DNA of 64,000 bases, from positions 8,821,109 to 8,885,108 of the forward strand of contig NZ_JACHMY010000001.1 in assembly GCF_014205135.1 (NCBI RefSeq), given 5' to 3'. Both the position numbers and the translations under genes were made by a program. The DNA is from Kribbella italica. Lineage in GTDB: Bacteria; Actinomycetota; Actinomycetes; Propionibacteriales; Kribbellaceae. The notes under the pieces were generated by a model that had not been told where the DNA came from, made no database searches, and was given only the letters and a program-made list of their open reading frames with translations. Positions 8,620 through 17,057 of this stretch are shown here, piece after piece; the first letter of the stretch is position 1; the number at the start of each line of letters is the position of its first letter.

Positions 8620-9563
8620 CGGATCGAGCCGAGCTCGCCAAGGAAGGCGATCAGCTCGTCCACGACGGCTTGCGGCTGTTCTTCGGGGATGTAGTGACCA
8701 CAGTCGGCGATCTCGACGACCCGTACGTCCGTTCCCTTGGCGGGCATCAGCTCCCGCAGGTAGATGTAGTTGCTCTCGGCGCCGCCCAGCGCGAGCAACG
8801 GTGCGGTGACTGGCGAATAGCTCTGGGCGTCCATGATGTCTTGGTTGAACGCCTTGTACCATGCGTTGCCCGCTCGGATCGCGGTTGCCGAGTTGTAAGC
8901 GTGGGTGTACACCTCGCGCGAATGGTCGTCGATCGAGTCTGGGTCTTTGGCCTGGCGGTTGAACAGCCAGTTCACCAGCAGCCGCATCCGCCCCTCAAAG
9001 AGGACCTCCGGCAGGTTGTTGACCTGGTTCAAGGCGAACCACCACAGGTAAGAACGGGTGCCCGACTCGATGACCGATTCAACGTGCTGGTCGGATTCGG
9101 GCAGCAAACCGAAGGAGGACCAGCCGTCGTCTGGGTGTGCCACGTCCAGCATCGCGATCTTCGCGGTGGCCTCCGGATGATTGGCCGCGTGCGCGTACGC
9201 GACCATGGCACCGATGTCGTGACCTGCAATGTGAATTCGGTCCAGACCCAGGTGGCGGGCGAGTTCGTGGATGTCTTGAGCCATTGTCTTCTTGTCGTAT
9301 CCGTCGACAGGCTTGCTCGAGCCGCCCATGCCGCGAAGATCCACGGCGAAAACTCGGTAGTGGCGCGCCAGCGCAGGCATGACCATGTTCCACTGCCACC
9401 AGGTCTGAGGCCATCCACCCAGAAGAAACAATGGCTCGCCACTGCCTCCGGTGACGTAGTGCATGAAGATGCCGTTGACCTCGGCGTGACGGCTGGTGAA
9501 GTCGCCGTCGAGGGATCGGGCCAGAGCGGCGTCGGAAACCGACGTATCCAGGGACAGAGTCAT
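8616..9563 (-). CDS. Alpha/beta hydrolase with aspartate nucleophile (epoxide hydrolase/dehalogenase type)
   Basis: About 315 residues. The nucleophile elbow is GHDIGA, so the nucleophile is Asp as in epoxide hydrolases, haloalkane and fluoroacetate dehalogenases, not Ser. The oxyanion segment reads LGGWPQTWWQW where HGxP is normal, a replacement of the usual His. The catalytic His is in DCGHYIPEEQP. ATG 9563 is chosen because GGAGAAGG precedes it. It is first gene of an operon with an aquaporin and faces an ArsR regulator; palindromes between them are likely operators. Confidence 0.93.
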   Translation of the reverse strand: MTLSLDTSVSDAALARSLDGDFTSRHAEVNGIFMHYVTGGSGEPLFLLGGWPQTWWQWNMVMPALARHYRVFAVDLRGMGGSSKPVDGYDKKTMAQDIHELARHLGLDRIHIAGHDIGAMVAYAHAANHPEATAKIAMLDVAHPDDGWSSFGLLPESDQHVESVIESGTRSYLWWFALNQVNNLPEVLFEGRMRLLVNWLFNRQAKDPDSIDDHSREVYTHAYNSATAIRAGNAWYKAFNQDIMDAQSYSPVTAPLLALGGAESNYIYLRELMPAKGTDVRVVEIADCGHYIPEEQPQAVVDELIAFLGELGSIR

Positions 9564-9627
9564 GAAACCTTCTCCAGTGCGATCAAGATGGCCGCGGCGC
9601 AGGTGTGCGCTCACGCATCAGAGGAAG

Positions 9628-9690
9628 TACGGGACGCGTTGTACGACAGTACGCGAATCTCGTACTATTATTGTACGAGAGTCTCGTACA
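9628..9690. promoter_or_regulatory. Cluster of GTAC-type palindromes in the hydrolase promoter
   Basis: TGTACGAGA-G-TCTCGTACA at 9672-9690 is a perfect 19-bp palindrome. Imperfect relatives lie immediately upstream at about 9628-9645 (GTAC...GTAC) and 9649-9665 (GTACGCGAATCTCGTAC). The cluster covers the likely hydrolase promoter and suits cooperative binding of the ArsR-type regulator encoded divergently. Confidence 0.7.
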
Positions 9691-9723
9691 TGAAGGGCTG
9701 GCTGTCAACGCTCACTGAGGTCA

Positions 9724-9742
9724 TGTACGCGATATGCGTACA
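9724..9742. promoter_or_regulatory. Palindrome TGTACGC-n5-GCGTACA before arsR-type gene
   Basis: A 19-bp inverted repeat with 7-bp perfect arms ends 8 bases before the regulator's ATG. It shares the TGTACG half-site with the cluster at 9628-9690, which fits autoregulation. Confidence 0.65.
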
Positions 9743-9750
9743 ATGAGGTC

Positions 9751-10053
9751 ATGGCGGCACTTCACCACCCAGACGCCGAGCGAATTGAACTGGTCGATGT
9801 GCTCGCGGCCCTAGGGCACCCCGTTCGCATGGAGATCGTGCGCGCGTTGGCCACCGGGTCGGAGGTCTTCTGTGGCGAGATCCTTCCTGGCGTCCCCCGA
9901 TCGTCACTGACTCATCACTGGCGGGCGCTGCGCGAGAGCGGAGTGATCGAGCAGCGTCCCTCCGGGCGCAAGCTGTACCTCACCTTGCGCCGCGAAGATC
10001 TCGACATGCGGTTCCCGGGTCTGCTCGAAGTCGTCCTCGCTGACAACTCCTAG
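9751..10053 (+). CDS. ArsR-family winged-helix regulator
   Basis: 100 residues. Seen: LVDVLAALGHPVRMEIVRAL at the N-terminus, the recognition region PRSSLTHHWRALRESGVIEQ, and the wing RPSGRKLYLTLRRED. No metal-binding Cys pair of the ArsR/SmtB sensors is present (one Cys only, in VFCGEI), so it probably senses an organic ligand or redox state. It is divergent from the hydrolase/aquaporin operon, with shared palindromic operators. Confidence 0.92.
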   Translation: MAALHHPDAERIELVDVLAALGHPVRMEIVRALATGSEVFCGEILPGVPRSSLTHHWRALRESGVIEQRPSGRKLYLTLRREDLDMRFPGLLEVVLADNS

Positions 10054-10244
10054 GCCTGTTCCAGGCACGGCGTGATCGTGTACTGCTGTGAGTCGAATCG
10101 ATCCTGGCCGGATGCGATTACGCGGGAGCCGTCGGGCTGAGCGCGCTTCCGATCAATAGTGATCGGTCATCCGGAGGTGTGCACGGCGAGGTGCCCGTGC
10201 GCACACCGCTCCGGCAGTGGGTCATCGAGACCTGACGCCCGCAG

Positions 10245-10263
10245 CGTTGCCGAAATGGCAACG
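10245..10263. promoter_or_regulatory. Inverted repeat CGTTGCC-n5-GGCAACG
   Basis: A perfect 7-bp arm inverted repeat with a 5-base centre lies about 70 bases before the MFS pump's start. Drug-efflux genes are often repressed at such sites, typically by TetR proteins; a TetR-like relic at 11.93-12.24 kb might once have been its partner. Function inferred. Confidence 0.5.
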
Positions 10264-10332
10264 TTCTTTGCGACGGTCGCCATAGCGCGGCAGAGTGATG
10301 GCGTGCCGAGTCCGATGAAGGAGAACAGGTCG

Positions 10333-11739
10333 ATGACCTTGCCTGATATAGCTTCTGATACTAAGAGCAGATCGAAGTGGTTTGCGCTGGCGGCGATCAC
10401 CACAGCCACTTTGATGGTTGTCTTGGACGCAACCGTGATCAACATAGCTTTGCCGCAGATGCAGCGTGAGCTGGGCTTGAGTGACGTCGGCCGCGGCTGG
10501 GCAGTGACAGCGTACGCAATCACTTTTGGCGGACTGCTCCTGCTGGGCGGTCGGATCGCCGACTACGCCGGACGTAAGCGTACCTTGATGATTTCGCTCG
10601 TCGTTTTCGGTCTGGCATCGTTGGCGGGCGGCCTCGCGACCACTCCTGCTGTGCTGATCGCGGCCAGAGCCGTGCAAGGCGTAGCTGCCGCCGCACTGGC
10701 GCCTTCCGCGCTGTCCTTGCTGTCGGCCACTTTTGTCGAGACCCGCGAGCGGGCCAAAGCCTTCGCGATCTACACCGCAGCGGGAGGTAGCGGCGGCGGT
10801 ATGGGCTTGGTGATCGGGGGTGTGCTGACGGACTACCTCAGCTGGCGCTGGTCGATGTTCATCAACGTCGTCTTCGCGGCCATCGCGCTTGGCATCGGTC
10901 TTCTGACCTTGACCGAGTCCCGCGCCAGCGGCCGTCGTCGCTACGACGTGCTTGGCGCGATCTTGGCCGTCGGCGCGACCACCGGCTTGGTGGCGGCCCT
11001 GACGTTGGCAGGCGAGAGCGGTTGGACCTCGCCGACCCCCATCATCTTGCTGGTCGCGGCTTTGGCTTTGCTGACGGCTTTCGTTTTCTGGCAGAAGCGA
11101 GGCCAGGAACCGCTCCTCCCACTTCACGTCCTCACCGATCGAAACCGCGCCGGCGCGTTCCTGATCACCGGTCTCGCCATGGCGTCGATGTTTGGAATGT
11201 TTCTGCTGCTGCCGTACTACTTCCAGGATCACCTGAGCTACAGCCCGCTACAGGCCGGCCTAGCCTTGGTTCCCTTCAGTATCGTCCTGGTCGCCGCGGC
11301 ACTAAGTGTGCCACGGCTTCACGCCCGGGTCGGAGCAAAAGCACTCGCCGTCATCGGCCTGTCGGTGGCGACGATCGGAATGGGAATGCTGTCCCAGCTG
11401 TCTGGATCGCCAGGGCTGCTCGGCGGCACGCTGCCAGTGACGATTCTGTTGGGGTTGGGACTCGGCCTCGCGCTGACGCCGCTGAATAACCACGCCGTTT
11501 CCGGGGTCGATCCGTCTGATGTAGGTGTGGCCAGCGCCGTTCTCAACGTCGCGCAACAGGTCGGCGGGGCAGTGGGCGTTGCCCTCCTGAACACCGTTTA
11601 CGTCAACATTGCCGGCAACCACACCGGCATCACGTTCTCTATGCCCGCCTTGCAGACAACCTTCATCGTCGGCGCCGCGGTCCTTGCTCTAACAGTCCCT
11701 GTTGCCGCCGTTCTCCTCCGGAACGAGCGGAACTCATGA
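10333..11739 (+). CDS. MFS efflux pump, DHA2 (EmrB/QacA) family
   Basis: About 468 residues with 14 predicted membrane segments. Family motifs: LDATVINIALP in helix 1 and LLGGRIADYAGRKRT in the loop between helices 2 and 3. It exports drugs or toxic metabolites using the proton gradient. ATG 10333 is chosen because AAGGAGAACAG precedes it and the hydrophobic helix begins soon after; ATG 10315 is possible. No adjacent intact regulator in the same direction. Confidence 0.94.
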   Translation: MTLPDIASDTKSRSKWFALAAITTATLMVVLDATVINIALPQMQRELGLSDVGRGWAVTAYAITFGGLLLLGGRIADYAGRKRTLMISLVVFGLASLAGGLATTPAVLIAARAVQGVAAAALAPSALSLLSATFVETRERAKAFAIYTAAGGSGGGMGLVIGGVLTDYLSWRWSMFINVVFAAIALGIGLLTLTESRASGRRRYDVLGAILAVGATTGLVAALTLAGESGWTSPTPIILLVAALALLTAFVFWQKRGQEPLLPLHVLTDRNRAGAFLITGLAMASMFGMFLLLPYYFQDHLSYSPLQAGLALVPFSIVLVAAALSVPRLHARVGAKALAVIGLSVATIGMGMLSQLSGSPGLLGGTLPVTILLGLGLGLALTPLNNHAVSGVDPSDVGVASAVLNVAQQVGGAVGVALLNTVYVNIAGNHTGITFSMPALQTTFIVGAAVLALTVPVAAVLLRNERNS

Positions 11740-11929
11740 AACTGCGCCGGTATTGCGCCATCGCCGCCGACTGACGAAGTTCTTTCTCTGGAGGAGCAGA
11801 AGGCGCTTGAGAACGCGGCTGGTTGCCAGGTTGGGGCGAACGCAGCGACCTACTCATCGGTCGGCGTCAGTCCTTCAGGTTCGGTACTGCCGAAAATCCA
11901 GTCCGAGGTCATCGGCTGAGCACCAGCTG

Positions 11930-12244
11930 ATGACCTCGGCCCGGCCGGCCCTCCGATCTGTCGCACCGCTCGTTGTCGGTCGCATGCCAGGGTTTGCTCG
12001 CGGATCCGTCGGCAGGTGCGGAGGAGGCTCTGCGTGTTCACGCCGCCGACGTCGAAGCAGATACTCAGGGCATCGCTACGAGCGGGCTCACCGCGAACGA
12101 TGCGATCACGGTCATAGTCGTGGCTCGGCTAGGCATGTTGGCCATGGATTCGATGTGCGCGGGCGGTTGTTGTGGACACCAGTCGGCACGTGACAGGGTG
12201 GGGACGCGGCCTGGTGCGTCCTGGAGGAAGTTGTTGCCGGATAG
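11930..12244 (+). pseudogene. Probable relic of a TetR-type regulator C-terminus
   Basis: Plus-strand pieces in three frames join into a plausible TetR ligand-domain end: RPALRSVAPLVVGRMP, then LLADPSAGAEEALRVHAADV and ANDAITVIVVARLGMLAMDS, then LEEVVAG followed by stop 12242-12244. At least two frame changes (about 11990 and 12160) are needed. The family assignment is by eye and tentative. The stretch 11740-11930 upstream shows no gene. Confidence 0.4.
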
Positions 12245-12258
12245 CGTGGCCCTTACGG

Positions 12259-13641
12259 TCATCGTCGCTGAGATCCACGTGCGGTGTCAGGTGAAGCAGG
12301 CGTCCTTCCGATAGTGGTCAGCTCTTTGCGGCTGATGATCTTGATCCGGTGGCGGCCACGATCAGCTCCGAGCTGTTGTTCTGCCGCGTCGATGCGCAAC
12401 CAGCCGTCCCAGTCGATGTGGTGCTGGCAGTGCGCGTCGACGATCCTTTCGATATCCACTGGTTCCGTCTGCCTGGTATAGCGGCCGATCTGGTCAAGCA
12501 GAGTCTCGATTGTTTGCCGGGCATCGGACTTGGTGGAGCCGATCAGGCCGACCGGGCCGCGCTTGATCCAGCCGGTGGCGAAAAGTCCGGGGATGTTGTT
12601 GCCGTTCTCGTCGGTGACGGCACCGTCTCGGTGTGGGACCGTGCGGGCGGCATGGTCGAAAGGTACTCCCGGCAGTGGAGTGCTGGCGTAGCCGATCGCG
12701 CGATAAACGGCTTGTACCTGGTGGTCGACGAATGTACCTGATGGGGTTACGTGGCCATAGCCATCCGGTGTCATCCGCTCCATCCGGAGCCCCTCGACTT
12801 TGTCGCTCCCGAGGATCGCGACCGGAGCCTGATAGAAGTGCAGATGGACCCGCCGAGACGCGGTGCGTTCAGAGTCGGCGATGGCCGCCCAACCACGCAT
12901 CGTTTCCACGACATGCCGAGTCGGGGCGAACTGCCTGGTCATCCGCTCGATGTGTGGGTCGGCTTCGAGGTCGGCAGGATCAACGACGATGTCGACGTCG
13001 TGCTGCTGGCCGAGCTCACGCATCTCGGTCGGTGAGAACCGGACGTCGGCAGGTCCGCGGCGAGCGAACAGGTGCAGGTCGCGGATCGGGTTCGCGGCGA
13101 GGCTGCTGTGGACGTTGTCGGAGATGTCGGTCTCGAGCAAGGTGTGAGCGTGCTTGATCAGCATACGGCTCACGTCGAGGGCGACGTTGCCGGCGCCGAT
13201 GACACCGACTGACTCCGCTTCGAGGGGCCACAAGGTCGGGACGTCCGGGTGTCCGTCGTACCAGGAGACGAAGTCGGCGGCTCCAAATGAACCAGGTAGT
13301 TCGACTCCTGGGATGTTCAGCGGGACGTCGGTGATGGCCCCGGTAGCAATGATCACCGCGTCATAGGCACTGCGGAGTTCATCGACGGTGAGATCGGTGC
13401 CGATGTCGATGTTGCACAGGAGCCGGAGGCGCCCAGCTTCCAGCATGACGTGGAGCGACTCGATGATCTTCTTGATCCGAGGATGGTCCGGGGATACTCC
13501 GTAACGGACGAGTCCGTAGGGGGCGGGCAGCTTTTCGAACAGGTCCACCCGAGCATCGGGCACAAGTTGAATAAGGATGTCGGCGGCATAGATGCCGGCG
13601 GGTCCGGCGCCGACGACGGCGACGCGAAGGGGTGCGGACAA
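12259..13641 (-). CDS. fprA: Ferredoxin/adrenodoxin-type NADP+ reductase, copy 1
   Basis: 460 residues, FprA/adrenodoxin reductase type: RVAVVGAGPAGIYAADIL (FAD loop), PAPYGLVRYGVSPDHPRIK, VGVIGAGNVALDVSRML (NADP loop), and ATGWIKRGPVGLIGSTKSDA near the C-terminus. It transfers electrons from NADPH to ferredoxins that serve P450s such as those at 0-3.4 kb. Most residues are identical by eye to copy 2 at 33.7-35.1 kb, so they are recent paralogues or were acquired together. An inverted repeat at 13776-13791 upstream is shared with copy 2. Confidence 0.96.
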   Translation of the reverse strand: MSAPLRVAVVGAGPAGIYAADILIQLVPDARVDLFEKLPAPYGLVRYGVSPDHPRIKKIIESLHVMLEAGRLRLLCNIDIGTDLTVDELRSAYDAVIIATGAITDVPLNIPGVELPGSFGAADFVSWYDGHPDVPTLWPLEAESVGVIGAGNVALDVSRMLIKHAHTLLETDISDNVHSSLAANPIRDLHLFARRGPADVRFSPTEMRELGQQHDVDIVVDPADLEADPHIERMTRQFAPTRHVVETMRGWAAIADSERTASRRVHLHFYQAPVAILGSDKVEGLRMERMTPDGYGHVTPSGTFVDHQVQAVYRAIGYASTPLPGVPFDHAARTVPHRDGAVTDENGNNIPGLFATGWIKRGPVGLIGSTKSDARQTIETLLDQIGRYTRQTEPVDIERIVDAHCQHHIDWDGWLRIDAAEQQLGADRGRHRIKIISRKELTTIGRTPASPDTARGSQRR

Positions 13642-13775
13642 GGGAAAGGCTCCTAGAGGCTTGGTGAGTCAGCTGTACTTCTTGAGGATCGCGAGCGCGT
13701 GGTGATGTGACGCAGGGCCGGCTCTTGACCGTCCGGAGGCGCGGCTCGCAGCGGTCTGGCACTAGATGCTAAAAG

Positions 13776-13791
13776 TTCAACCGCTCTTGAA
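13776..13791. promoter_or_regulatory. Inverted repeat TTCAA-n6-TTGAA upstream of fprA copy 1
   Basis: TTCAACCGCTCTTGAA lies about 135 bases before the fprA start. The same position before copy 2 carries TTCAAGCAGGCTTGAG (35246-35261). Their common form TTCAAnCnnnCTTGA suggests a conserved operator. Confidence 0.5.
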
Positions 13792-13866
13792 AGCAAGCCC
13801 CATCGCACGAGTGAGCTCGCTCACAGCGACCTTCGCAGCCGGTGGTACACAACGAGGAGCTGATGC

Positions 13867-14601
13867 TCATCGGCTTGCTGCAACAAGCAAGGTCGGCAGG
13901 ACTGCGAAGAAGCGGTCACGGTGACCACGCTCGACCTGCTCGGTCAGCCAGCTGTTGGCTTCACCACGGGTGATTAACGACTTGGTGACCGCAGCCTCAG
14001 CTGCAGTCTTGAGTTGTCCGCTCAATCTCTGGTAGTCCGTGATCACCTCGGTGTGAACATCCACCTGCGCGCCGGAAAAGCCGACATCGAGGAGAACATT
14101 CCGGTAGCTCCGCGCGGCTCGAGGGAAGGTCAAGCGGGACTCAAGGCCAAGGCCGATCACGTCGGTGAGATCGTGATCGTCGCTATCCATCAAGAAGAAG
14201 CCGTAGTCTGGCCCGACGAGCACGATTCGACCGCCGGGTCGCAGGACGCGCCGAGCCTCAACCAAAGTCGCTCGAAGATCGCTGATCAAGGGGAAGTGCG
14301 GGGAAGTGCGGTAGCCGTCGAGGGTTCCGTCCTTCAGGGGCAGTCGATCCGCTGGTGCGACGTTTAGTGGCGCGTTGGGATCGAAGGCCAGAGCGCTCGT
14401 CACGACCGCAGGATCGGTGTCGACGCCGATCGTTCTGATCTGGGCGCGAATCAGCTGACCGAGCGCTTGCTCGTTGCCACGGTCGACGTCATCGAGGAAG
14501 CGGTCACCTGGGCCGAGCTTCAGCAGCTCGAACGACTTCACCTGCAAAGCAATCACGTCGGGCCTCATCTCGATGAGGTCGGGCTGCGCGGACTCATCCA
14601 T
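13867..14601 (-). CDS. SAM-dependent methyltransferase-like protein with altered SAM loop
   Basis: About 244 residues, class I methyltransferase fold: TIGVDTDPAVV (acidic loop), ARRVLRPGGRIVLVGPDYGF (post-SAM strand). The usual motif I GxGxG after LxPGxRxLD is replaced by LDDVDRGNEQAL, so SAM binding may be weak or lost. ATG 14601 is preferred; GTG 14628 is an alternative and neither has a strong ribosome site. It points away from the Tat amidohydrolase. Substrate unknown. Confidence 0.75.
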   Translation of the reverse strand: MDESAQPDLIEMRPDVIALQVKSFELLKLGPGDRFLDDVDRGNEQALGQLIRAQIRTIGVDTDPAVVTSALAFDPNAPLNVAPADRLPLKDGTLDGYRTSPHFPLISDLRATLVEARRVLRPGGRIVLVGPDYGFFLMDSDDHDLTDVIGLGLESRLTFPRAARSYRNVLLDVGFSGAQVDVHTEVITDYQRLSGQLKTAAEAAVTKSLITRGEANSWLTEQVERGHRDRFFAVLPTLLVAASR

Positions 14602-14696
14602 GACGCTACGGTCCAACCTCAAGTGCACATGAAGTCAACAAACTGACCACCGCAACCGGTCGTTGGGGGCAGGAGCCTGCATCTAGCGGCTAAAAC

Positions 14697-14716
14697 TTGC
14701 CTGCGCAGGCAGATAA
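14697..14716 (+). promoter_or_regulatory. Palindromic operator before the Tat amidohydrolase
   Basis: TTGCCTGCGCAGGCAGATAA contains the perfect 14-bp palindrome TGCCTGC-GCAGGCA at 14698-14711, about 75 bases before the gene's start. It matches the element at 7627-7646. Just downstream, 14721-14733 reads ATGATTCAAACAT, a one-base-inserted version of the operator described at 29142-29155. Confidence 0.55.
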
Positions 14717-14788
14717 TTCTATGATTCAAACATTAACTACTAGGCGATCGAACGACCTTGTCCGGTCCCGAAGTCGTGAGGAGAACCG

Positions 14789-16327
14789 ATGTCCCTGAGT
14801 GATGAGCCATCGTCGGCCACCCCGAGCCCGGACGGTGCCGCGCCCGCTCCGCAATGGTCACGACGCAAACTGCTGCAGCGCGCGGGGGCGGCGGGTGCCG
14901 CGGTCGCCGCGACGACCGTTGTCCCGACGGCAAGCGCGACCACTACGCGGTCGCGAGAAGTCGATCTACGCCCTGGCCGGCCGTTGCTCCTGCGTGGAGG
15001 AACTGTCATTACGATGGATCCGGCGCGGGGTGTAGTGCCGAGGGCCGACGTGCTGGTGATTGACGGGCGCATTGCCGCGATCGGACGGCGTCTGCGAGCT
15101 CCTGCCGACGCCGCCGTGCTTGACCTGCAGGGCAAGCTGGTCCAGCCAGGCATGATCGATACCCACCGGCACATGTGGCAGACGGTCCTGCGCGGGATCG
15201 CCGCTGATTGGACACTCGGCAACTACGTCGACCTGATGTTCGGTCGCTTCGGACCGCTGTTCACGCCCGATGACGTGTACGCCGGCAGCTTGCTGGGGGC
15301 GATCGAAGCGGTCGACAGCGGTACAACCACCGTCGTGGACTGGTCGCACAATATGCGCACCCCTCAGCATGCCGACGCGGTGGTCGACGCGCTGCTGGAC
15401 TCCGGTGCACGCGCCAGGCTTGCCTACGGCAACTACGCCGAGCCGGCGCAGGACTGGGTTCTGCGCGGTGACATCGACCGGTTGCGATCGGAGCGGTTCC
15501 CGACCGCCGACGAGCGGGTCACCTTGCAGATCGCGCTCGACGTGTTCACCGCCGACTTCCCCGAGCGGCCGGCCTGGACTTGGGCCCGCGACCGCGGGTT
15601 CGAAATCACCACCCATGCCGGCGTCGTGGGCCGGCAGCCCGCCGACCTGCCGGAGAGGTTGCGTGACGCCGGCTTACTGCTGCCGAGCACGACATATGTG
15701 CACGCGACAACTTTCACGGACGAGTCGTACCGACTGATCGCTGAAAGTGGGGGGACAGCCTCGGTGGCGGCGGAAAGCGACTTGCACGGCGGGCAAGGGT
15801 ATCCTCCCACCGAGAAGTTGCGGAGGTACGGCATTCCCACCAGTCTGTCGGTGGACACCGTGACCTGGTTCAGCGGTGACATGTTCCACGCCATGCGCGC
15901 GACGCTGGCCGCGGACCGAGGCCTGGCGCATCTGCGCGCTCACGAGCAGGGAGGGCTCGTGGACATCAACGAACTGCGGGCACTGGACGTGCTTGCTCAC
16001 GCCACCATCGGTGGTGCCCGGTCGATGGGACTGCAGGATCAGCTCGGATCGCTGACCCCCGGGAAACGCGCCGACATCGTCGTACTCGACACTTCGTCGC
16101 CGCACATGACGCCGATGATCAACCCGGTCGGTGCGGCCGTTCTGCAGGCGTCGACGTCCGATGTGGACACAGTGGTGGTAGGCGGGCGGGTCGTCAAGCG
16201 CAACGGTGAGCTGCTCGGCAACGGCTTCGCGCGAGCGCGGCGATTGGCCGACGCGAGCCGCGACCGCCTGCGAGCCGCTGCGGGAGAGAAATTGTGGCGC
16301 GAGGCGCTCAACCCGTCAGGGCGCTGA
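14789..16327 (+). CDS. Tat-exported amidohydrolase (TRZ/ATZ type), copy 1
   Basis: 512 residues. A twin-arginine signal is clear: SRRKLLQRAGAAGAAVAATT then VVPTASA, so the folded metalloenzyme is probably exported. The amidohydrolase core follows: RGGTVITMDPARGVV, metal HxH in GMIDTHRHMWQ, further His in TTHAG and YVHATTF, conserved Asp in LSVDTVT, and the closing LGSLTPGKRADIVVLD. Relatives deaminate or dechlorinate N-heterocycles or open cyclic amides. Start ATG 14789 is preceded by GAGGAGAAC. A cytoplasmic paralogue is at 32.4 kb and a relic at 19.94 kb. Export of this enzyme class is uncommon. Confidence 0.94.
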   Translation: MSLSDEPSSATPSPDGAAPAPQWSRRKLLQRAGAAGAAVAATTVVPTASATTTRSREVDLRPGRPLLLRGGTVITMDPARGVVPRADVLVIDGRIAAIGRRLRAPADAAVLDLQGKLVQPGMIDTHRHMWQTVLRGIAADWTLGNYVDLMFGRFGPLFTPDDVYAGSLLGAIEAVDSGTTTVVDWSHNMRTPQHADAVVDALLDSGARARLAYGNYAEPAQDWVLRGDIDRLRSERFPTADERVTLQIALDVFTADFPERPAWTWARDRGFEITTHAGVVGRQPADLPERLRDAGLLLPSTTYVHATTFTDESYRLIAESGGTASVAAESDLHGGQGYPPTEKLRRYGIPTSLSVDTVTWFSGDMFHAMRATLAADRGLAHLRAHEQGGLVDINELRALDVLAHATIGGARSMGLQDQLGSLTPGKRADIVVLDTSSPHMTPMINPVGAAVLQASTSDVDTVVVGGRVVKRNGELLGNGFARARRLADASRDRLRAAAGEKLWREALNPSGR

Positions 16328-16464
16328 CGGCACTGCAGGCTAGGGCGAATCTCTCGACCCAGCGGCTTTGGTCGATGCGTTAACCAACGCGGAAGTGGTG
16401 ACCTGGTGAAAGAACCGTGGCTTGCGGGTGATGAGCAGCGGGCGTGGCCTAGCTACCTGCTGAT

Positions 16465-16759
16465 GTGGAGTCACTGGAGACGCACCTCGCGCGCCATGTG
16501 CATCGCGAGTTCGCCCTGTCGGCGTCGGACTTCGAGATCCTGATGAACTTGTCCGAGGCCCCGACGGCACGGTTGCGGGCGCTCGAGCTTGGGGCAGGTG
16601 ACTCAGTGGGAGAGGAGCTGGATGTCGCACCACCTGATCCGCATGGAGAAGCGTGGGCTGATCGAGCGGATCGCTCGTGACGCGCAGTATCCGGAGATCG
16701 GGACCAGTGAGCAGGGCTGGAGGTGGTTCGGGCCAGTGCACCGGCGTACGCGACGCTGA
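16465..16759 (+). pseudogene. Decayed MarR-family regulator
   Basis: The first frame reads VESLETHLARHVHREFALSA, SDFEILMNLSEAP; after a frame change near 16600 it continues TQWERSWMSHHLIRMEKRGL, IERI and ends at TGA 16757-16759. These are the dimerisation helix, recognition helix and wing start of MarR. The C-terminal helix is scrambled. It is not the same subfamily as the MarR at 31.9 kb. Confidence 0.75.
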
Positions 16760-17057
16760 TCCGCGAGCTGGTGTCGAGGCGCTCGGCACCAACCGCTTGG
16801 TGACTCTTGGCGATACTGGTGACGAGGTTGTCCACCGCGGTCGAGAAGCACGACCAGTCCACTTCCCTCGCCCGAGGTGCGCGGCGAGGGACGGTCGCCG
16901 CGTGTCCTGTCAGCGGCCGCCTGCCACATGGGCCAGATCCGCAAACTCATCCTCGATCACATTCCAGCCGGCCAGCTGCAAGCCCTCAGGGGCTTTTTGC
17001 GACCGGTCGCCGACCACCTCCACAAGAACACCTCGCGAATGAGCCTCGGCCGACGAG
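16760..17057. other. No gene seen
   Basis: The stretch between the MarR relic and the broken MFS gene holds no credible gene. Short plus-strand frames lack family features and probably represent decayed 3' sequence of the MarR gene. Confidence 0.5.

Noticed and set aside
7417..8694. 425-codon plus-strand frame
   Set aside because: Antisense to the aquaporin and LLM genes; charged low-complexity translation.
10222..11232. 336-codon minus-strand frame
   Set aside because: Antisense to the MFS pump; Gln/Arg-rich shadow translation.
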